A stretch of 64,000 bases of DNA from DASPHG01 sp963748315 (lineage in GTDB: Bacteria; Actinomycetota; Thermoleophilia; Solirubrobacterales; Thermoleophilaceae), in assembly GCA_963748315.1 (NCBI GenBank), contig CAVVIK010000010.1:186001-250000 (forward strand). Direction: 5' to 3'. Below the pieces are notes generated by a model that did no database searches, had not been told where the DNA came from, and saw only the letters and a program-made list of their open reading frames with translations. Position numbers and translations under genes: made by a program. This document shows, piece after piece, positions 37,846 to 46,646 of the stretch. The first letter of the stretch is position 1. Each line of letters begins with the position of its first letter.

Positions 37846-39141
37846 ATGCCCGAGCAGTGGCGCAACTGGTCTCGCGAACAGCACTGCGCGCCTGAGCGGA
37901 TCGAGCGGCCGCGGTCCGAGGACGAGGTCGCGGACGCGGTGCGGCGTGCGGTGTCAGAGGGCCGGCGGGTGCGCGTGTCCGCGTCCGGGCACTCGTTCAC
38001 CGACATCGCATGCACCGACGACGTAATGCTGCGACTCGACGCCCTCGGCGACTTCGGTTCGGTCGACGGCCAGCTCGTCGACGTCGGCGCCGGGATCACG
38101 TTGCACAGGCTTGGCGCGGAGCTCGCCGCCCGCGGCCTCGCGATGGAGAACCAGGGCGACATCGATCGGCAGCAGCTGGCCGGGGCGATCTCGACCGCGA
38201 CGCACGGGACCGGCGCCGGCTTCCCGAACCTGTCCGCACAGGTCGTGGCACTGCGGCTCGTCACGGCGGACGGTGAGGTGCGCGAGCTGTCGGAGGAGGC
38301 CGACGCCGACGCCTGGCGGGCGGCGCGCGTGGGGCTCGGCGCGCTCGGGGTGATCACGCAGGTCACGCTTCGGTGCGTGCCGCTCTTCACGCTCGAGCGG
38401 CTCGACCTGCCGCGCGATCTGGACGAGACGCTCGCTGCGCTCGACGAGCTGGTCGCGTCGAACGACCACTTCGAGTTCTACGGTTTCCCGTACACCGGCC
38501 GCGTCATGACGCGCGAGAGCGAGCGCAACGATCGGGAGGTCGAGCAGACCGAGGCGTGGAAGCGGTGGCTGAACGACGTGGTCGCGGAGAACGCGGTGCC
38601 CGCTGCCGTGTTCCGAGCCGGCCGCGCGCTGCCGGGCGCGATCCCGGCGCTGAACCGGCGGATCGTCCCCATGCTCCAGCCCTCCAAGGTGGTCGACCAC
38701 GCCTACCGGGTCTACGCAAGCCGGCGGAACATCCCGTTCACGGAGATGGAATACGGCATTCCGCGCGAGGCGGCGGGCGAGGCGATCAGGCGCGTGGTGG
38801 ACCTGATCGAGCGCCGCCGGCTGCCGGTCGCGATGCCGTACGAGGTCCGCTTCACGAAGGGCGACGACGCCTACCTGAGCACGGCGACCGGCCGCGACAC
38901 GTGCTACATCGCCGTGCACCAGTACCGGGGCATGGACTTCGACGCCTATTTCCGCGGGGTCGAGCGGATCATGGACGACTACGGGGGCCGGCCGCATTGG
39001 GGAAAGCGCCACTTCCAGACCGCCGCGACCCTCGCGCCGCGCTACCCGGGCTGGGATGACTTCCAGGCCGTGCGGCGCAGGCTCGATCCCGATGGCGTGT
39101 TCGTGAACGACTACGTCGAGCGAGTGCTCGGCGCGCTATAG
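37846..39141 (+). CDS. D-arabinono-1,4-lactone / L-gulono-1,4-lactone oxidase family FAD enzyme
   Basis: 431 aa. The N-terminal FAD domain (PCMH) has SASGHSFTDIA near residue 45 and GAISTATHGTG near 118; the C-terminal ALO domain ends in GGRPHWGKRHFQ, the HWxK motif typical of aldonolactone oxidases. Such enzymes oxidise sugar lactones or alditols with oxygen. It is tail to tail with the amino acid aldolase/deaminase gene (6-bp overlap). The exact substrate cannot be read; some relatives oxidise xylitol. Confidence 0.88.
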   Translation: MPEQWRNWSREQHCAPERIERPRSEDEVADAVRRAVSEGRRVRVSASGHSFTDIACTDDVMLRLDALGDFGSVDGQLVDVGAGITLHRLGAELAARGLAMENQGDIDRQQLAGAISTATHGTGAGFPNLSAQVVALRLVTADGEVRELSEEADADAWRAARVGLGALGVITQVTLRCVPLFTLERLDLPRDLDETLAALDELVASNDHFEFYGFPYTGRVMTRESERNDREVEQTEAWKRWLNDVVAENAVPAAVFRAGRALPGAIPALNRRIVPMLQPSKVVDHAYRVYASRRNIPFTEMEYGIPREAAGEAIRRVVDLIERRRLPVAMPYEVRFTKGDDAYLSTATGRDTCYIAVHQYRGMDFDAYFRGVERIMDDYGGRPHWGKRHFQTAATLAPRYPGWDDFQAVRRRLDPDGVFVNDYVERVLGAL

Positions 39142-40344
39142 GAAGCAGCGGCCTTCGCCGCGGTACGTCGGAACCTGGTCGACGATGCGCCCTTCGGACA
39201 CCAGGTAGAGCGACTCGAAGCGCTCGCACAGCTCGCCGGCCTTCGCGTGCCGCATGTACACGCGGTCGCCGGCCTTCAGGCGGTCCGCCGCCGCCCCGTG
39301 CACGGGCGTCTGCACCTCGCCCGCTCCCTCCATCGAGTCGAGCTCGAGACCGAGCGGCAGATACGGCGACGGCAACCGGTAGTCGTCGGCGGGGCCGGAT
39401 GCCAGGTAGCCACCGCCCAGAAGCGTGACCCACCCGGGAGCAGGCCGGCGCACGACTGGCAGCGCGAACATCGCCGCCGGCTGCAGCTTGAACGACGAGT
39501 AGTGGTCGAACAGCGTCGGGGCGTAGAAGCCGGAGCCTGCGGCGAGCTCCGTCACGGCGCTCTCCGCCGAGGTCAGCTCGAGGCTGCCCGTGCCGCCGCC
39601 GTTCACGAACCCGAGCGGCGTGACCTTCGAGACTGCTTCGACGATCGCGGCGCGGCGTTCGCGGATGTCGCTGATCGACGACTTGCGCATTCGCCGGATG
39701 ACCTCGGCGCGGACGCGCTCGCGTGGGTTGTCGCCGACGCCCGCGATGTGGCCCTCGTAGCCCATGAGGCCCGCGAGCTCGAAGCTCGGACGGCGGTCGA
39801 TCTCACGGGCGAGCGCCACCGCTTGCTCGGGCGTCCGGATGGACGAGCGCTTGGTGCCGACCTTCACACGTCCGCCGGCGGTCCAGAACGAGAGGTCCAT
39901 CTCGATGCAGACCCGCGTGGGCGCGCCGCCCGCGGTCGCGCTCTCGATCAGGTCGAGCTGCTCGACGGAGTCGACGACGACGACCGGGCGCCCGGGGTCG
40001 TCGACGGCCGCCAGCCGCGCAAGTCCCTGCCGGTCGGCTGTCGGATACGCGAGCAGCAGATCCTCGAAGCCCATCTCCCACAGCCACAGCGTCTCCGCGA
40101 GCGTGAAGGTCATGAGGCCGCGGAAGCCGGGATCGTTCTCGAGCGCGGACGCGATCAGCGGGCGGCACCGGAGCGACTTGGTGGCGACGCGGATCGGCTT
40201 GCCGCCCGCCCGCTGCAGCATGTCGATCGCATTGGTCCACATCGCATCGAGATCGACGAATGCAAACGGGGCGTCGATGGATGCGAAGACCGCCTCGTAC
40301 CCCTCGTACGTCCCGGCGGCCGCCGTGCGCTCAGCGGTGGCCAT
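39136..40344 (-). CDS. PLP-dependent amino acid aldolase/deaminase (alanine racemase N-domain, D-threonine aldolase-like)
   Basis: 402 aa. A fold-type III PLP enzyme: the PLP Lys is in VATKSLRCRPL (near residue 55), followed by the TIM barrel with MGYEGHIAGVGDN and VNGGGTGSLE, and a C-terminal domain carrying GDRVYMRHAKAGELCERF with the His and Cys that bind the divalent metal in D-threonine/D-serine lyases. It would cleave or deaminate beta-hydroxy D-amino acids. A neighbouring aldonolactone oxidase is a common arrangement in actinobacteria, by recollection. Confidence 0.82.
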   Translation of the reverse strand: MATAERTAAAGTYEGYEAVFASIDAPFAFVDLDAMWTNAIDMLQRAGGKPIRVATKSLRCRPLIASALENDPGFRGLMTFTLAETLWLWEMGFEDLLLAYPTADRQGLARLAAVDDPGRPVVVVDSVEQLDLIESATAGGAPTRVCIEMDLSFWTAGGRVKVGTKRSSIRTPEQAVALAREIDRRPSFELAGLMGYEGHIAGVGDNPRERVRAEVIRRMRKSSISDIRERRAAIVEAVSKVTPLGFVNGGGTGSLELTSAESAVTELAAGSGFYAPTLFDHYSSFKLQPAAMFALPVVRRPAPGWVTLLGGGYLASGPADDYRLPSPYLPLGLELDSMEGAGEVQTPVHGAAADRLKAGDRVYMRHAKAGELCERFESLYLVSEGRIVDQVPTYRGEGRCFL

Positions 40345-40350
40345 GCGGCG

Positions 40351-40356
40351 ATCCTA
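40351..40356 (-). promoter_or_regulatory. -10-like hexamer TAGGAT, leaderless start of the PLP enzyme
   Basis: On the minus strand TAGGAT lies exactly 6 nt before the ATG at 40344; no ribosome site is visible. Confidence 0.45.
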
Positions 40357-40404
40357 GACAGATATCCGAGCGCGGGAACGGCCGCCTCCGGCGAGGGTGT
40401 ACGG

Positions 40405-40773
40405 ATGAGACGTACAGCCCTGCTCGTTGCGGCATTTGTCGTCGGATGCGTGCCTATCGCTCTCGCCAAGACACCCGTGGCGGTGTTCTACGACGGCGCC
40501 TTCTACAAGAGCGGCGAGACGGTCTGGCAGGGCGACCTCTTCGGGAAAAAGGCGTGCGCCAAGCGTCGGCGCGTCTTCATCTTCCGCGTGCGCTCCGGCA
40601 AGGACGAGAAGATCGGCTCCACCCGCTCGCGCAAGTCCACCGGGACGGAGAACTTCTACCCCTTCTCGTACTCCCAGCCGGGGGTGGCCCGCTTTGGCGA
40701 GTACTACGCCAAGGTCAAGCCCACCGACACGTGCAAGGGTGCCCGGTCCGCGGTGATGCAGGGACCCGGCTGA
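40405..40773 (+). CDS. Small secreted protein, 122 aa, unknown function
   Basis: From the ATG at 40405. A clear signal peptide covers residues 1-22 (MRRTALLVAAFVVGCVPIALA, then K). The mature part is basic, with two Cys (near residues 53 and 112) that could form one disulfide, and a FYDGAFYKSGETVWQGDLF start. No domain recognised. It is divergent from the PLP enzyme and convergent with the methyltransferase. Confidence 0.65.
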   Translation: MRRTALLVAAFVVGCVPIALAKTPVAVFYDGAFYKSGETVWQGDLFGKKACAKRRRVFIFRVRSGKDEKIGSTRSRKSTGTENFYPFSYSQPGVARFGEYYAKVKPTDTCKGARSAVMQGPG

Positions 40774-40777
40774 ACGC

Positions 40778-41407
40778 TCAGTCCGGTGCCCGGCCCCACG
40801 CGACGTAGGCGGCGCCGAGCGACCGCTGCTCCACCTTGAGATCGCGCACGCGCTCGGCGAGGAGCGTCCACGGCCGGTCGAACCCCTCAAGCGTGGTGAC
40901 GTAACGTGGCGCCAGGAAGCGAACGTACGCATGCACCGGCACCGCCCAGCGCGATGGCCACTTGCCGCCGGCTGAGACGACGCAAGCCCCGCTCCGTGCC
41001 CTCCCGAGCAGGTTGTCCAGCGCAGCCGGGGAGCGGAGCACGTCGTGCGCGAACGAGAAGAGGAGCGCGTCGGGTACAGCGGGCAGCACCGCGTCTTGCG
41101 CGGCCGACTCGATCAGCGTCACGTTCTTCCATTCGGCGGTCTCGACGCGCTCGCGTGCGAGCGCAAGCATCTCGGGACTCAGGTCGAGCCCGATCAGGCG
41201 GCCCTCCGGGCCAATTCGTTCCTCGATCGACTTGAAGTTGAGACCCGTTCCGCACGCCACGTCCAGGACGACTTGCCCCCGTGCGAGCTCGAGGCGCCTC
41301 ACGGCTTCGCGGTGCGTCGCGCGCGCGAACCACATGTGGCGGTCGTAGTGCGCCGCTGTCTCGCGGTACTGCTCGAGCGCACGAGCGCTGTCGGGGCCGC
41401 TGCTCAT
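40778..41407 (-). CDS. Class I SAM-dependent methyltransferase
   Basis: 209 aa from the ATG at 41407. SAM-binding motif I is VLDVACGTGLNF (near residue 47) and motif II GLDLSPEML. The N-terminal YRETAAHYDRHMWFARATHREAV is typical of UbiE/phosphatidylethanolamine N-methyltransferase-like enzymes. The stop of the PHP gene overlaps its start by 4 bp, so it is the second gene of that unit. The frame stays open upstream to 41989, which is the antisense of the PHP gene and not coding. Confidence 0.8.
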   Translation of the reverse strand: MSSGPDSARALEQYRETAAHYDRHMWFARATHREAVRRLELARGQVVLDVACGTGLNFKSIEERIGPEGRLIGLDLSPEMLALARERVETAEWKNVTLIESAAQDAVLPAVPDALLFSFAHDVLRSPAALDNLLGRARSGACVVSAGGKWPSRWAVPVHAYVRFLAPRYVTTLEGFDRPWTLLAERVRDLKVEQRSLGAAYVAWGRAPD

Positions 41408-42369
41408 ACGTAAATCGGGTTGCTGAGGATCCAGGTCCGCTCGCGCCCGTAGGCGTGCAGATACGCCTCCACGCGGTAGGCGCCCGGGCCGTCCACCGCG
41501 TGGTCGAGCGTCTTCCCTGACGCCGTCGCGATCTCCTCGCCGTCTCGCAGCAGCCGGATCCGCGCCTCGCGCGGCACGCGGACGCGAAGCGTCCCGTCTT
41601 CGTGCTCGAACGTGAACCCGCGCGCGGGCGCGAGCGAGTCCATCGCGATGTAGCAGCGCCCCTCGCGCAGTGCGGCGAAGACGGTGTCGCGGCTCGGCTC
41701 GCCGTCGATCAGGACGTGCGTGCGGATGTGGCGGAACGAGCGCTTGTAGGACATCAGCCGCAGCGGCACCCAGCGCCAGACGCGGATCCCGACCTGGTGG
41801 GCGTCGAGGCCGCCGATCGCGACGACGGGACGTTTGCGGCACAGCTCGTCCCATGTGCGCATGTTCAGCGCCGGCGGGTGGTCGACGTAGCGGTTCGGCG
41901 TCGCGAGGAACTTGACCACGTCGCGCCAGCGCTCGATCGACTGCCCGGTGTCGTTCACGAAGCTCCACAGCTCGAGCCCCTTGAGGCAATCGAGGTCGTG
42001 GAACGGGATCCCGCGCCGCTTGAACAGCTTCGACCCGTGCGAGAACGGGTGCGCCGCGAAACCGAACCCGCCCTGTGCCTCGACCGCCTGGCAGACGTCG
42101 GCGGGCGTTCGGCCCTGCTTGCGGATGACCGTGTCGATCCCGAACGCGAGGTAGTGGTTCTCGTCGGGCGTCACCTCCTCGCCGACGAGCAGTAGGACGT
42201 CGCCGTGCCAGCCCTCCTGGCCGTGGTCGCGCGCCGCGAGCGTGTCGTGATCGGTGAGAAGCACGACGTCCACATCCGCCTTCGCCGCCGCGCGCATGAT
42301 TTGCGGCACGGTGCCGGTCCCGTCTGACCAGGTCGAGTGGACGTGGATGACACAGGCCAGGTCGCGCAC
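41404..42369 (-). CDS. PHP-domain metal-dependent phosphoesterase
   Basis: 321 aa from a GTG at 42369. PHP metal ligands are in HVHSTWSDGTGTV (near residue 9), LTDHDTLAARDHG (near 38), FAAHPFSHG (near 105) and GGLDAHQVG (near 190). The last about 75 residues form a separate beta-rich domain. The family cleaves phosphoesters or acts as polymerase-associated nuclease; this stand-alone form is usually annotated as a predicted phosphoesterase. It is divergent from the unusual MBL gene with 17 bp between starts. Confidence 0.83.
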   Translation of the reverse strand: MRDLACVIHVHSTWSDGTGTVPQIMRAAAKADVDVVLLTDHDTLAARDHGQEGWHGDVLLLVGEEVTPDENHYLAFGIDTVIRKQGRTPADVCQAVEAQGGFGFAAHPFSHGSKLFKRRGIPFHDLDCLKGLELWSFVNDTGQSIERWRDVVKFLATPNRYVDHPPALNMRTWDELCRKRPVVAIGGLDAHQVGIRVWRWVPLRLMSYKRSFRHIRTHVLIDGEPSRDTVFAALREGRCYIAMDSLAPARGFTFEHEDGTLRVRVPREARIRLLRDGEEIATASGKTLDHAVDGPGAYRVEAYLHAYGRERTWILSNPIYV

Positions 42370-42374
42370 GTGGC

Positions 42375-42381
42375 TAGCATG
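42375..42381. promoter_or_regulatory. Overlapping divergent -10 hexamers between PHP and MBL genes
   Basis: On the plus strand TAGCAT (42375-42380) ends 6 nt before the ATG at 42387. On the minus strand CATGCT (42381-42376) ends 6 nt before the GTG at 42369. The two hexamers share five bases, so the divergent transcripts cannot both start at once. Seen in sequence; promoter activity inferred. Confidence 0.45.
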
Positions 42382-42386
42382 ACGCT

Positions 42387-43478
42387 ATGGCAGTCATCGA
42401 GAGTCCCGAAACGGTCGGAATTCGGCCGTTTCACGAGTTCGACGAGGCAAATTCGCTCTGGCCGCGCGGCGGCCGGCTCGACGCGATCCGGACCGCGGCG
42501 GAGGAATTCCGCGCGCGCTTCAAGCAGCAGGGCCAGGTTCGCGCGGTGCGAACCGTCGACCTGGTGTCGGCGGGCTACCCGGTCAAGTTCGCGTTCGGCG
42601 GTACCGCGAAGGCGATCAACCCGTTCATCAACATCCGCAACCGGCTCGTCGTCGTGCAGTTCGAGAACTTCTCCGGCGAGACCAAGACGCTCGTCTGGGA
42701 GCCGACCGTCCCGGAGGGATCGCGCGAGGCGCCGTTCTACGCGCAGCTCTCCGAGCGCTACGGCGAGACGTTCGAGAAGATCGGGGCCAAGTACTTCAAC
42801 AGCGTGGGGGAGGCGCTCGCCAAGGTCGGGCTGAGCCCCGCCGACGTCGACTACGTCTCGTTCGACCACCTGCACGTGCAGGACATGCGCCGGCTGATGG
42901 GGACGACCAAGCCGGTCGACGGGGAGTCGCTGCCGAAGGAGCCGTTCTTCCCCAACGCGAAGTTCCTCTGCCAGCGCAAGGAAGTGGACACGTTCGCGTC
43001 GCTCCACCCGATGCAGTGGGCGTGGTACGTGCCCGGCGGCATGGATGACGTGATCGAGGACAACCTCGTGCTGATCGACGGCGACGTCGAGCTCGGCATC
43101 GGCGTCGCGCTCGTGTGGACGCCAGGCCACACTGACGGCAACCAGTCGCTGTGCCTGAACACGCCGGACGGCGTGTGGGTCTCGAGCGAGAACGGCGTGT
43201 GCGCCGACAACTGGCACCCGCACCTGTCGAAGATCCCCGGTGTGAAGGCGCAGGCCGAGTTCTTCAACCGCGAGGTGATCCTCAACTCGAACACCCTCGA
43301 GGACTCGATCGACCAGTACGACTCGATGGTCAAGGAGAAGTGCCTGGCTGACGCCAACCGCGACGACCCGCGCTTCTTCAACGTGTTCCCGTCGTCGGAG
43401 ATGGAGAGCTGGCGGCGGCAGTGGCCCGTGGTTCCGACCTTCGTCTACGGGGGCATGAACTACGGGGTGCTGCAGTGA
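42387..43478 (+). CDS. MBL-fold-like hydrolase with altered metal motif
   Basis: 363 aa. The middle of the protein has the metallo-beta-lactamase layout, but the HxHxDH motif reads HLHVQD (residues 161-166), preceded by VSFD. The later ligand WTPGHTDGN (His248) is intact. The N-terminal 150 residues are a family-specific domain. A close relationship to lactonases or beta-lactamase-like hydrolases is likely, but the altered motif suggests a different metal site or no second metal. Its stop overlaps the GTG of aconitase (GTGA), a stable pairing worth noting. Confidence 0.7.
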   Translation: MAVIESPETVGIRPFHEFDEANSLWPRGGRLDAIRTAAEEFRARFKQQGQVRAVRTVDLVSAGYPVKFAFGGTAKAINPFINIRNRLVVVQFENFSGETKTLVWEPTVPEGSREAPFYAQLSERYGETFEKIGAKYFNSVGEALAKVGLSPADVDYVSFDHLHVQDMRRLMGTTKPVDGESLPKEPFFPNAKFLCQRKEVDTFASLHPMQWAWYVPGGMDDVIEDNLVLIDGDVELGIGVALVWTPGHTDGNQSLCLNTPDGVWVSSENGVCADNWHPHLSKIPGVKAQAEFFNREVILNSNTLEDSIDQYDSMVKEKCLADANRDDPRFFNVFPSSEMESWRRQWPVVPTFVYGGMNYGVLQ

Positions 43479-46264
43479 GCGGCGGCAACAGCTTCGGCGC
43501 CAAGGACAAGCTCGGCGACCACGAGATCTTCCGGCTGGACGCGCTCCAGTCCGACTACGACGTCGCGCGGCTGCCGTACTCGCTGAAGATCCTGCTCGAG
43601 AACCTGCTGCGCACGGAGGACGGCGAGAACGTCACCTCGGAGCACATCGAGGGAATCGCGAAGTGGGTGGCCACTGACGAGCCCTCGCAGGAGATCGCCT
43701 TCACGCCCGCGCGCGTCCTGATGCAGGACTTCACCGGCGTGCCCGCGATCGTCGATCTCGCCTCGATGCGCGACGCGATCGACGAGCTCGGCGGCGACGC
43801 CGCGAAGATCAACCCGCTCGCACCCGCGGAGCTGATCATCGACCACTCGATCCAGGTCGACCACTTCGCCGAGAAGCTCGCGTTCAAGCACAACGCCGAG
43901 CTCGAGTTCGAGCGCAACTACGAGCGCTACGCGTTCCTGCGCTGGGGGCAGAGCGCGTTCAACGACTTCAAGGTCGTGCCGCCGAACACCGGCATCTGCC
44001 ACCAGGTGAACCTCGAGTACCTCGGGCGCGTCGTGTTCACGAAGGACGGGCAGGCGTATCCCGACACGCTCGTCGGGACGGACTCCCACACGACGATGAT
44101 CAACGGGCTCGGCGTCCTGGGCTGGGGAGTCGGCGGCATCGAGGCCGAGGCGGCCATGCTCGGCCAGCCGATCTCGATGCTGATCCCGCAGGTGGTCGGC
44201 TTCAAGTTCACCGGCGAGCTGCCCGAGGGCGCGACCGCCACCGACCTCGTCCTCACGGTGACGCAGATGCTGCGCGAGCGGGGCGTGGTCGGCAAGTTCG
44301 TGGAGTACTTCGGCAGTGGCCTCGCGAACATGCCGCTCGCCGACCGCGCGACGATCGGCAACATGTCGCCCGAGTACGGCGCGACGTGCGGGATCTTCCC
44401 CGTCGACAAGGAGACGCTCCGCTACCTCGAGTTCACGGGCCGCCCGAAGGAGCTCGTCGAGCTGGTCGAGCGCTACACGAAGGAGCAGGGGCTCTTCCAC
44501 GAGGAGGGCGCAGAGGAGGCGGCGTACTCGGACACTCTCGAGCTCGACCTCTCGACCGTCGAGCCCAGCCTTGCCGGCCCGAAGCGGCCCCAGGACCGCG
44601 TCGCGCTCAGCGAGGCGGCCGAGTCGTACCACGCGGCGCTCAACGAGATGGTCTCGAGCGGCAACGGGAAGCCGACCAACGGGACGCCGGACGAGGCGTC
44701 GTGGGAGTCCTTCCCCGCCAGCGACCCGCCGGCGCCGGGATCGAAAATGGAGGCCGAGGGCGACCCGAACCCGCACCCCGGACCGCCCACCGCGGTGGCC
44801 GAGGCGGATCCGGCGCACGCTGTCGTCAAGACCGAGGACGGGCAGGAGTTCGAGCTCGGCCATGGCGCCGTCGTGATCGCGGCGATCACGAGCTGCACGA
44901 ACACCTCGAACCCGTCCGTGATGCTCGGTGCCGGGCTGCTCGCCAAGAAGGCTGTGGAACGCGGCCTCGCGCAGAAGCCGTGGGTGAAGACCTCGCTGGC
45001 GCCCGGGTCCAAGGTCGTCACCGAGTACCTCGAGCGCTCGGGCCTGGACAAGCCGCTGATCGAGCTGGGCTTCGACCTGGTCGGCTACGGCTGCACGACG
45101 TGCATCGGGAACTCGGGGCCGCTCCCTGAGGCGATCTCGGAGGCGATCGAGGAGTCGAATCTCGTCGTGTGCTCGGTGCTGTCCGGCAACCGCAACTTCG
45201 AGGGCCGGATCCACCCCGAGGTGAAGATGAACTACCTCGCCTCGCCGCCGCTGTGCGTCGCCTACGCGCTGGCCGGCCGGATGGACCTCGACATCGTCGG
45301 CGAGCCGCTCGGCCAGGACTCGGACGGCGAGGACGTGTACCTGCGCGACATCTGGCCGTCCCAGGAGGAGGTGAACGCCGCGGTCGAGTCGGCCGTCGAG
45401 TCGGAGATGTTCCGAAACAGCTACGGCGACACGCTCTTCGAGGGCGACGAAAACTGGAAGGGGATCGACATCCCTGAGGGCGACCGCTACGAGTGGCAGG
45501 ACGATTCGACGTACGTCCGCCGCGCGCCGTACTTCGAGGGGATGTCGCCCGAGCCGCCGGAGGGGTTCGAGCAGGTCGAGGACGCGCGCATCCTGTGCCT
45601 GCTCGCTGATTCGGTCACCACCGACCACATCTCGCCGGCGGGCGCGTTCAAGGAGGACACACCGGCGGGCAAGTACCTGCGCGAGCACGGCGTCGAGAAG
45701 AAGGACTTCAACTCATACGGATCACGCCGCGGCAACCACGAGGTGATGATGCGCGGCACGTTCGCGAACGTGCGCCTGCGCAACCTGCTCGCGCCGGACA
45801 CGGAGGGCGGCTTCACCCTGCACCTCCCGGACGAGGAAGAGATGACGATCTTCGACGCCGCGATGAAGTACGCGGACGAGGGTGTGCCGCTGGGTGTGCT
45901 CGCGGGCAAGGAGTACGGCTCCGGCTCGTCGCGCGACTGGGCGGCGAAGGGGCCGCGCCTGCTCGGCGTCCGGTTCGTGATCGCCGAGAGCTACGAGCGC
46001 ATCCACCGCTCGAACCTCGTCGGGATGGGGATCCTGCCGCTCCAGTTCCCCGACGGCGAGTCCGTCGAGTCGCTCGGGCTGACCGGCAAGGAGAGCTACA
46101 CGCTCGCCCCGCTCGAGGACGGCGCCAAGACGCTGAAGGTGTCGGCCGGCGACACCGAGTTCGAGGCACGCGTGCGGATCGACACACCGAACGAGTGGCA
46201 GTACTACCGCCACGGCGGCATCCTCCATTACGTGCTGCGGCGGATGCTGCGGGACGCGAGCTGA
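43475..46264 (+). CDS. acnA: Aconitate hydratase A
   Basis: 929 aa from the GTG at 43475. The [4Fe-4S] Cys residues are in TSCTNTSNPSVM and YGCTTCIGNSGPL; the swivelling domain has YGSGSSRDWAAKGP near residue 815. It interconverts citrate and isocitrate in the TCA cycle and may act as an iron-regulatory protein. A flexible, Gly/Pro/Glu-rich linker of about 50 residues (about 395-450), carrying the peptide ESFPASDPPA, sits before the catalytic domain. The stop overlaps a CTG start of the thioesterase gene. Confidence 0.95.
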   Translation: MSGGNSFGAKDKLGDHEIFRLDALQSDYDVARLPYSLKILLENLLRTEDGENVTSEHIEGIAKWVATDEPSQEIAFTPARVLMQDFTGVPAIVDLASMRDAIDELGGDAAKINPLAPAELIIDHSIQVDHFAEKLAFKHNAELEFERNYERYAFLRWGQSAFNDFKVVPPNTGICHQVNLEYLGRVVFTKDGQAYPDTLVGTDSHTTMINGLGVLGWGVGGIEAEAAMLGQPISMLIPQVVGFKFTGELPEGATATDLVLTVTQMLRERGVVGKFVEYFGSGLANMPLADRATIGNMSPEYGATCGIFPVDKETLRYLEFTGRPKELVELVERYTKEQGLFHEEGAEEAAYSDTLELDLSTVEPSLAGPKRPQDRVALSEAAESYHAALNEMVSSGNGKPTNGTPDEASWESFPASDPPAPGSKMEAEGDPNPHPGPPTAVAEADPAHAVVKTEDGQEFELGHGAVVIAAITSCTNTSNPSVMLGAGLLAKKAVERGLAQKPWVKTSLAPGSKVVTEYLERSGLDKPLIELGFDLVGYGCTTCIGNSGPLPEAISEAIEESNLVVCSVLSGNRNFEGRIHPEVKMNYLASPPLCVAYALAGRMDLDIVGEPLGQDSDGEDVYLRDIWPSQEEVNAAVESAVESEMFRNSYGDTLFEGDENWKGIDIPEGDRYEWQDDSTYVRRAPYFEGMSPEPPEGFEQVEDARILCLLADSVTTDHISPAGAFKEDTPAGKYLREHGVEKKDFNSYGSRRGNHEVMMRGTFANVRLRNLLAPDTEGGFTLHLPDEEEMTIFDAAMKYADEGVPLGVLAGKEYGSGSSRDWAAKGPRLLGVRFVIAESYERIHRSNLVGMGILPLQFPDGESVESLGLTGKESYTLAPLEDGAKTLKVSAGDTEFEARVRIDTPNEWQYYRHGGILHYVLRRMLRDAS
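44690..44734 (+). other. SFPASDPP peptide motif within the aconitase linker
   Basis: Codons for DEASWESFPASDPPA (AcnA residues 406-420) lie in the hydrophilic linker. The SFPASDPP core is known to me from many short bacterial hypothetical proteins; finding it inside an enzyme linker is unusual. No role is known. Confidence 0.5.
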
Positions 46265-46646
46265 CCCTCCGCCACCACGACGGCTGCTTCGCGTGCGGGA
46301 CCGGGCCAGGGCTCGGCCTGGAGCTCGACCTGCGCGACGACGGCAGCGTTGGCGGCGGGTTCACCCAACGCGCGACCTTCAGGGCCCGCCCGGCATGGCT
46401 CACGGGGGCGTGGTGGCGACCGCGCTCGACGAGGCGATGTCGCTGTGCGTCCACCAGCAGACGCTCGCCTTCACCGCCCACTTCGAGATGGACCTCCACG
46501 GGCCGGCGCCGCTCGAGACCCGCATCGAGCTCGAGGCGCGGATCGACCGCCGCGAGGGGCGCAAGATCTGGGCGAGCGCGGAGGCGCTGGGGGAGGGCGG
46601 TGTGGTGGCCACCGGGTCGGCCCTGTTCGTAGAGGTAGTGAGATGA
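46261..46646 (+). CDS. PaaI-type acyl-CoA thioesterase (one frameshift, CTG start)
   Basis: About 128 aa after correction. The N-terminus (LTLRHHDGCFACGTGPGLGLELDL) has the HxxCFxCG start typical of hot-dog thioesterases of the PaaI group, and the catalytic region is GMAHGGVVATALDEAM. The two parts are in different frames: one C is missing near 46380 (TTCAGGG for TTCCAGGG). The only start near the N-terminus is a CTG overlapping the aconitase stop (CTGA). It is followed by an NTF2-like gene overlapping by ATGA. Hydrolysis of acyl-CoA is inferred from family. Confidence 0.72.

Noticed and set aside
43460..45688. 742-aa minus-strand frame over aconitase
   Set aside because: Antisense artefact; aconitase on the plus strand has all iron-sulfur motifs.
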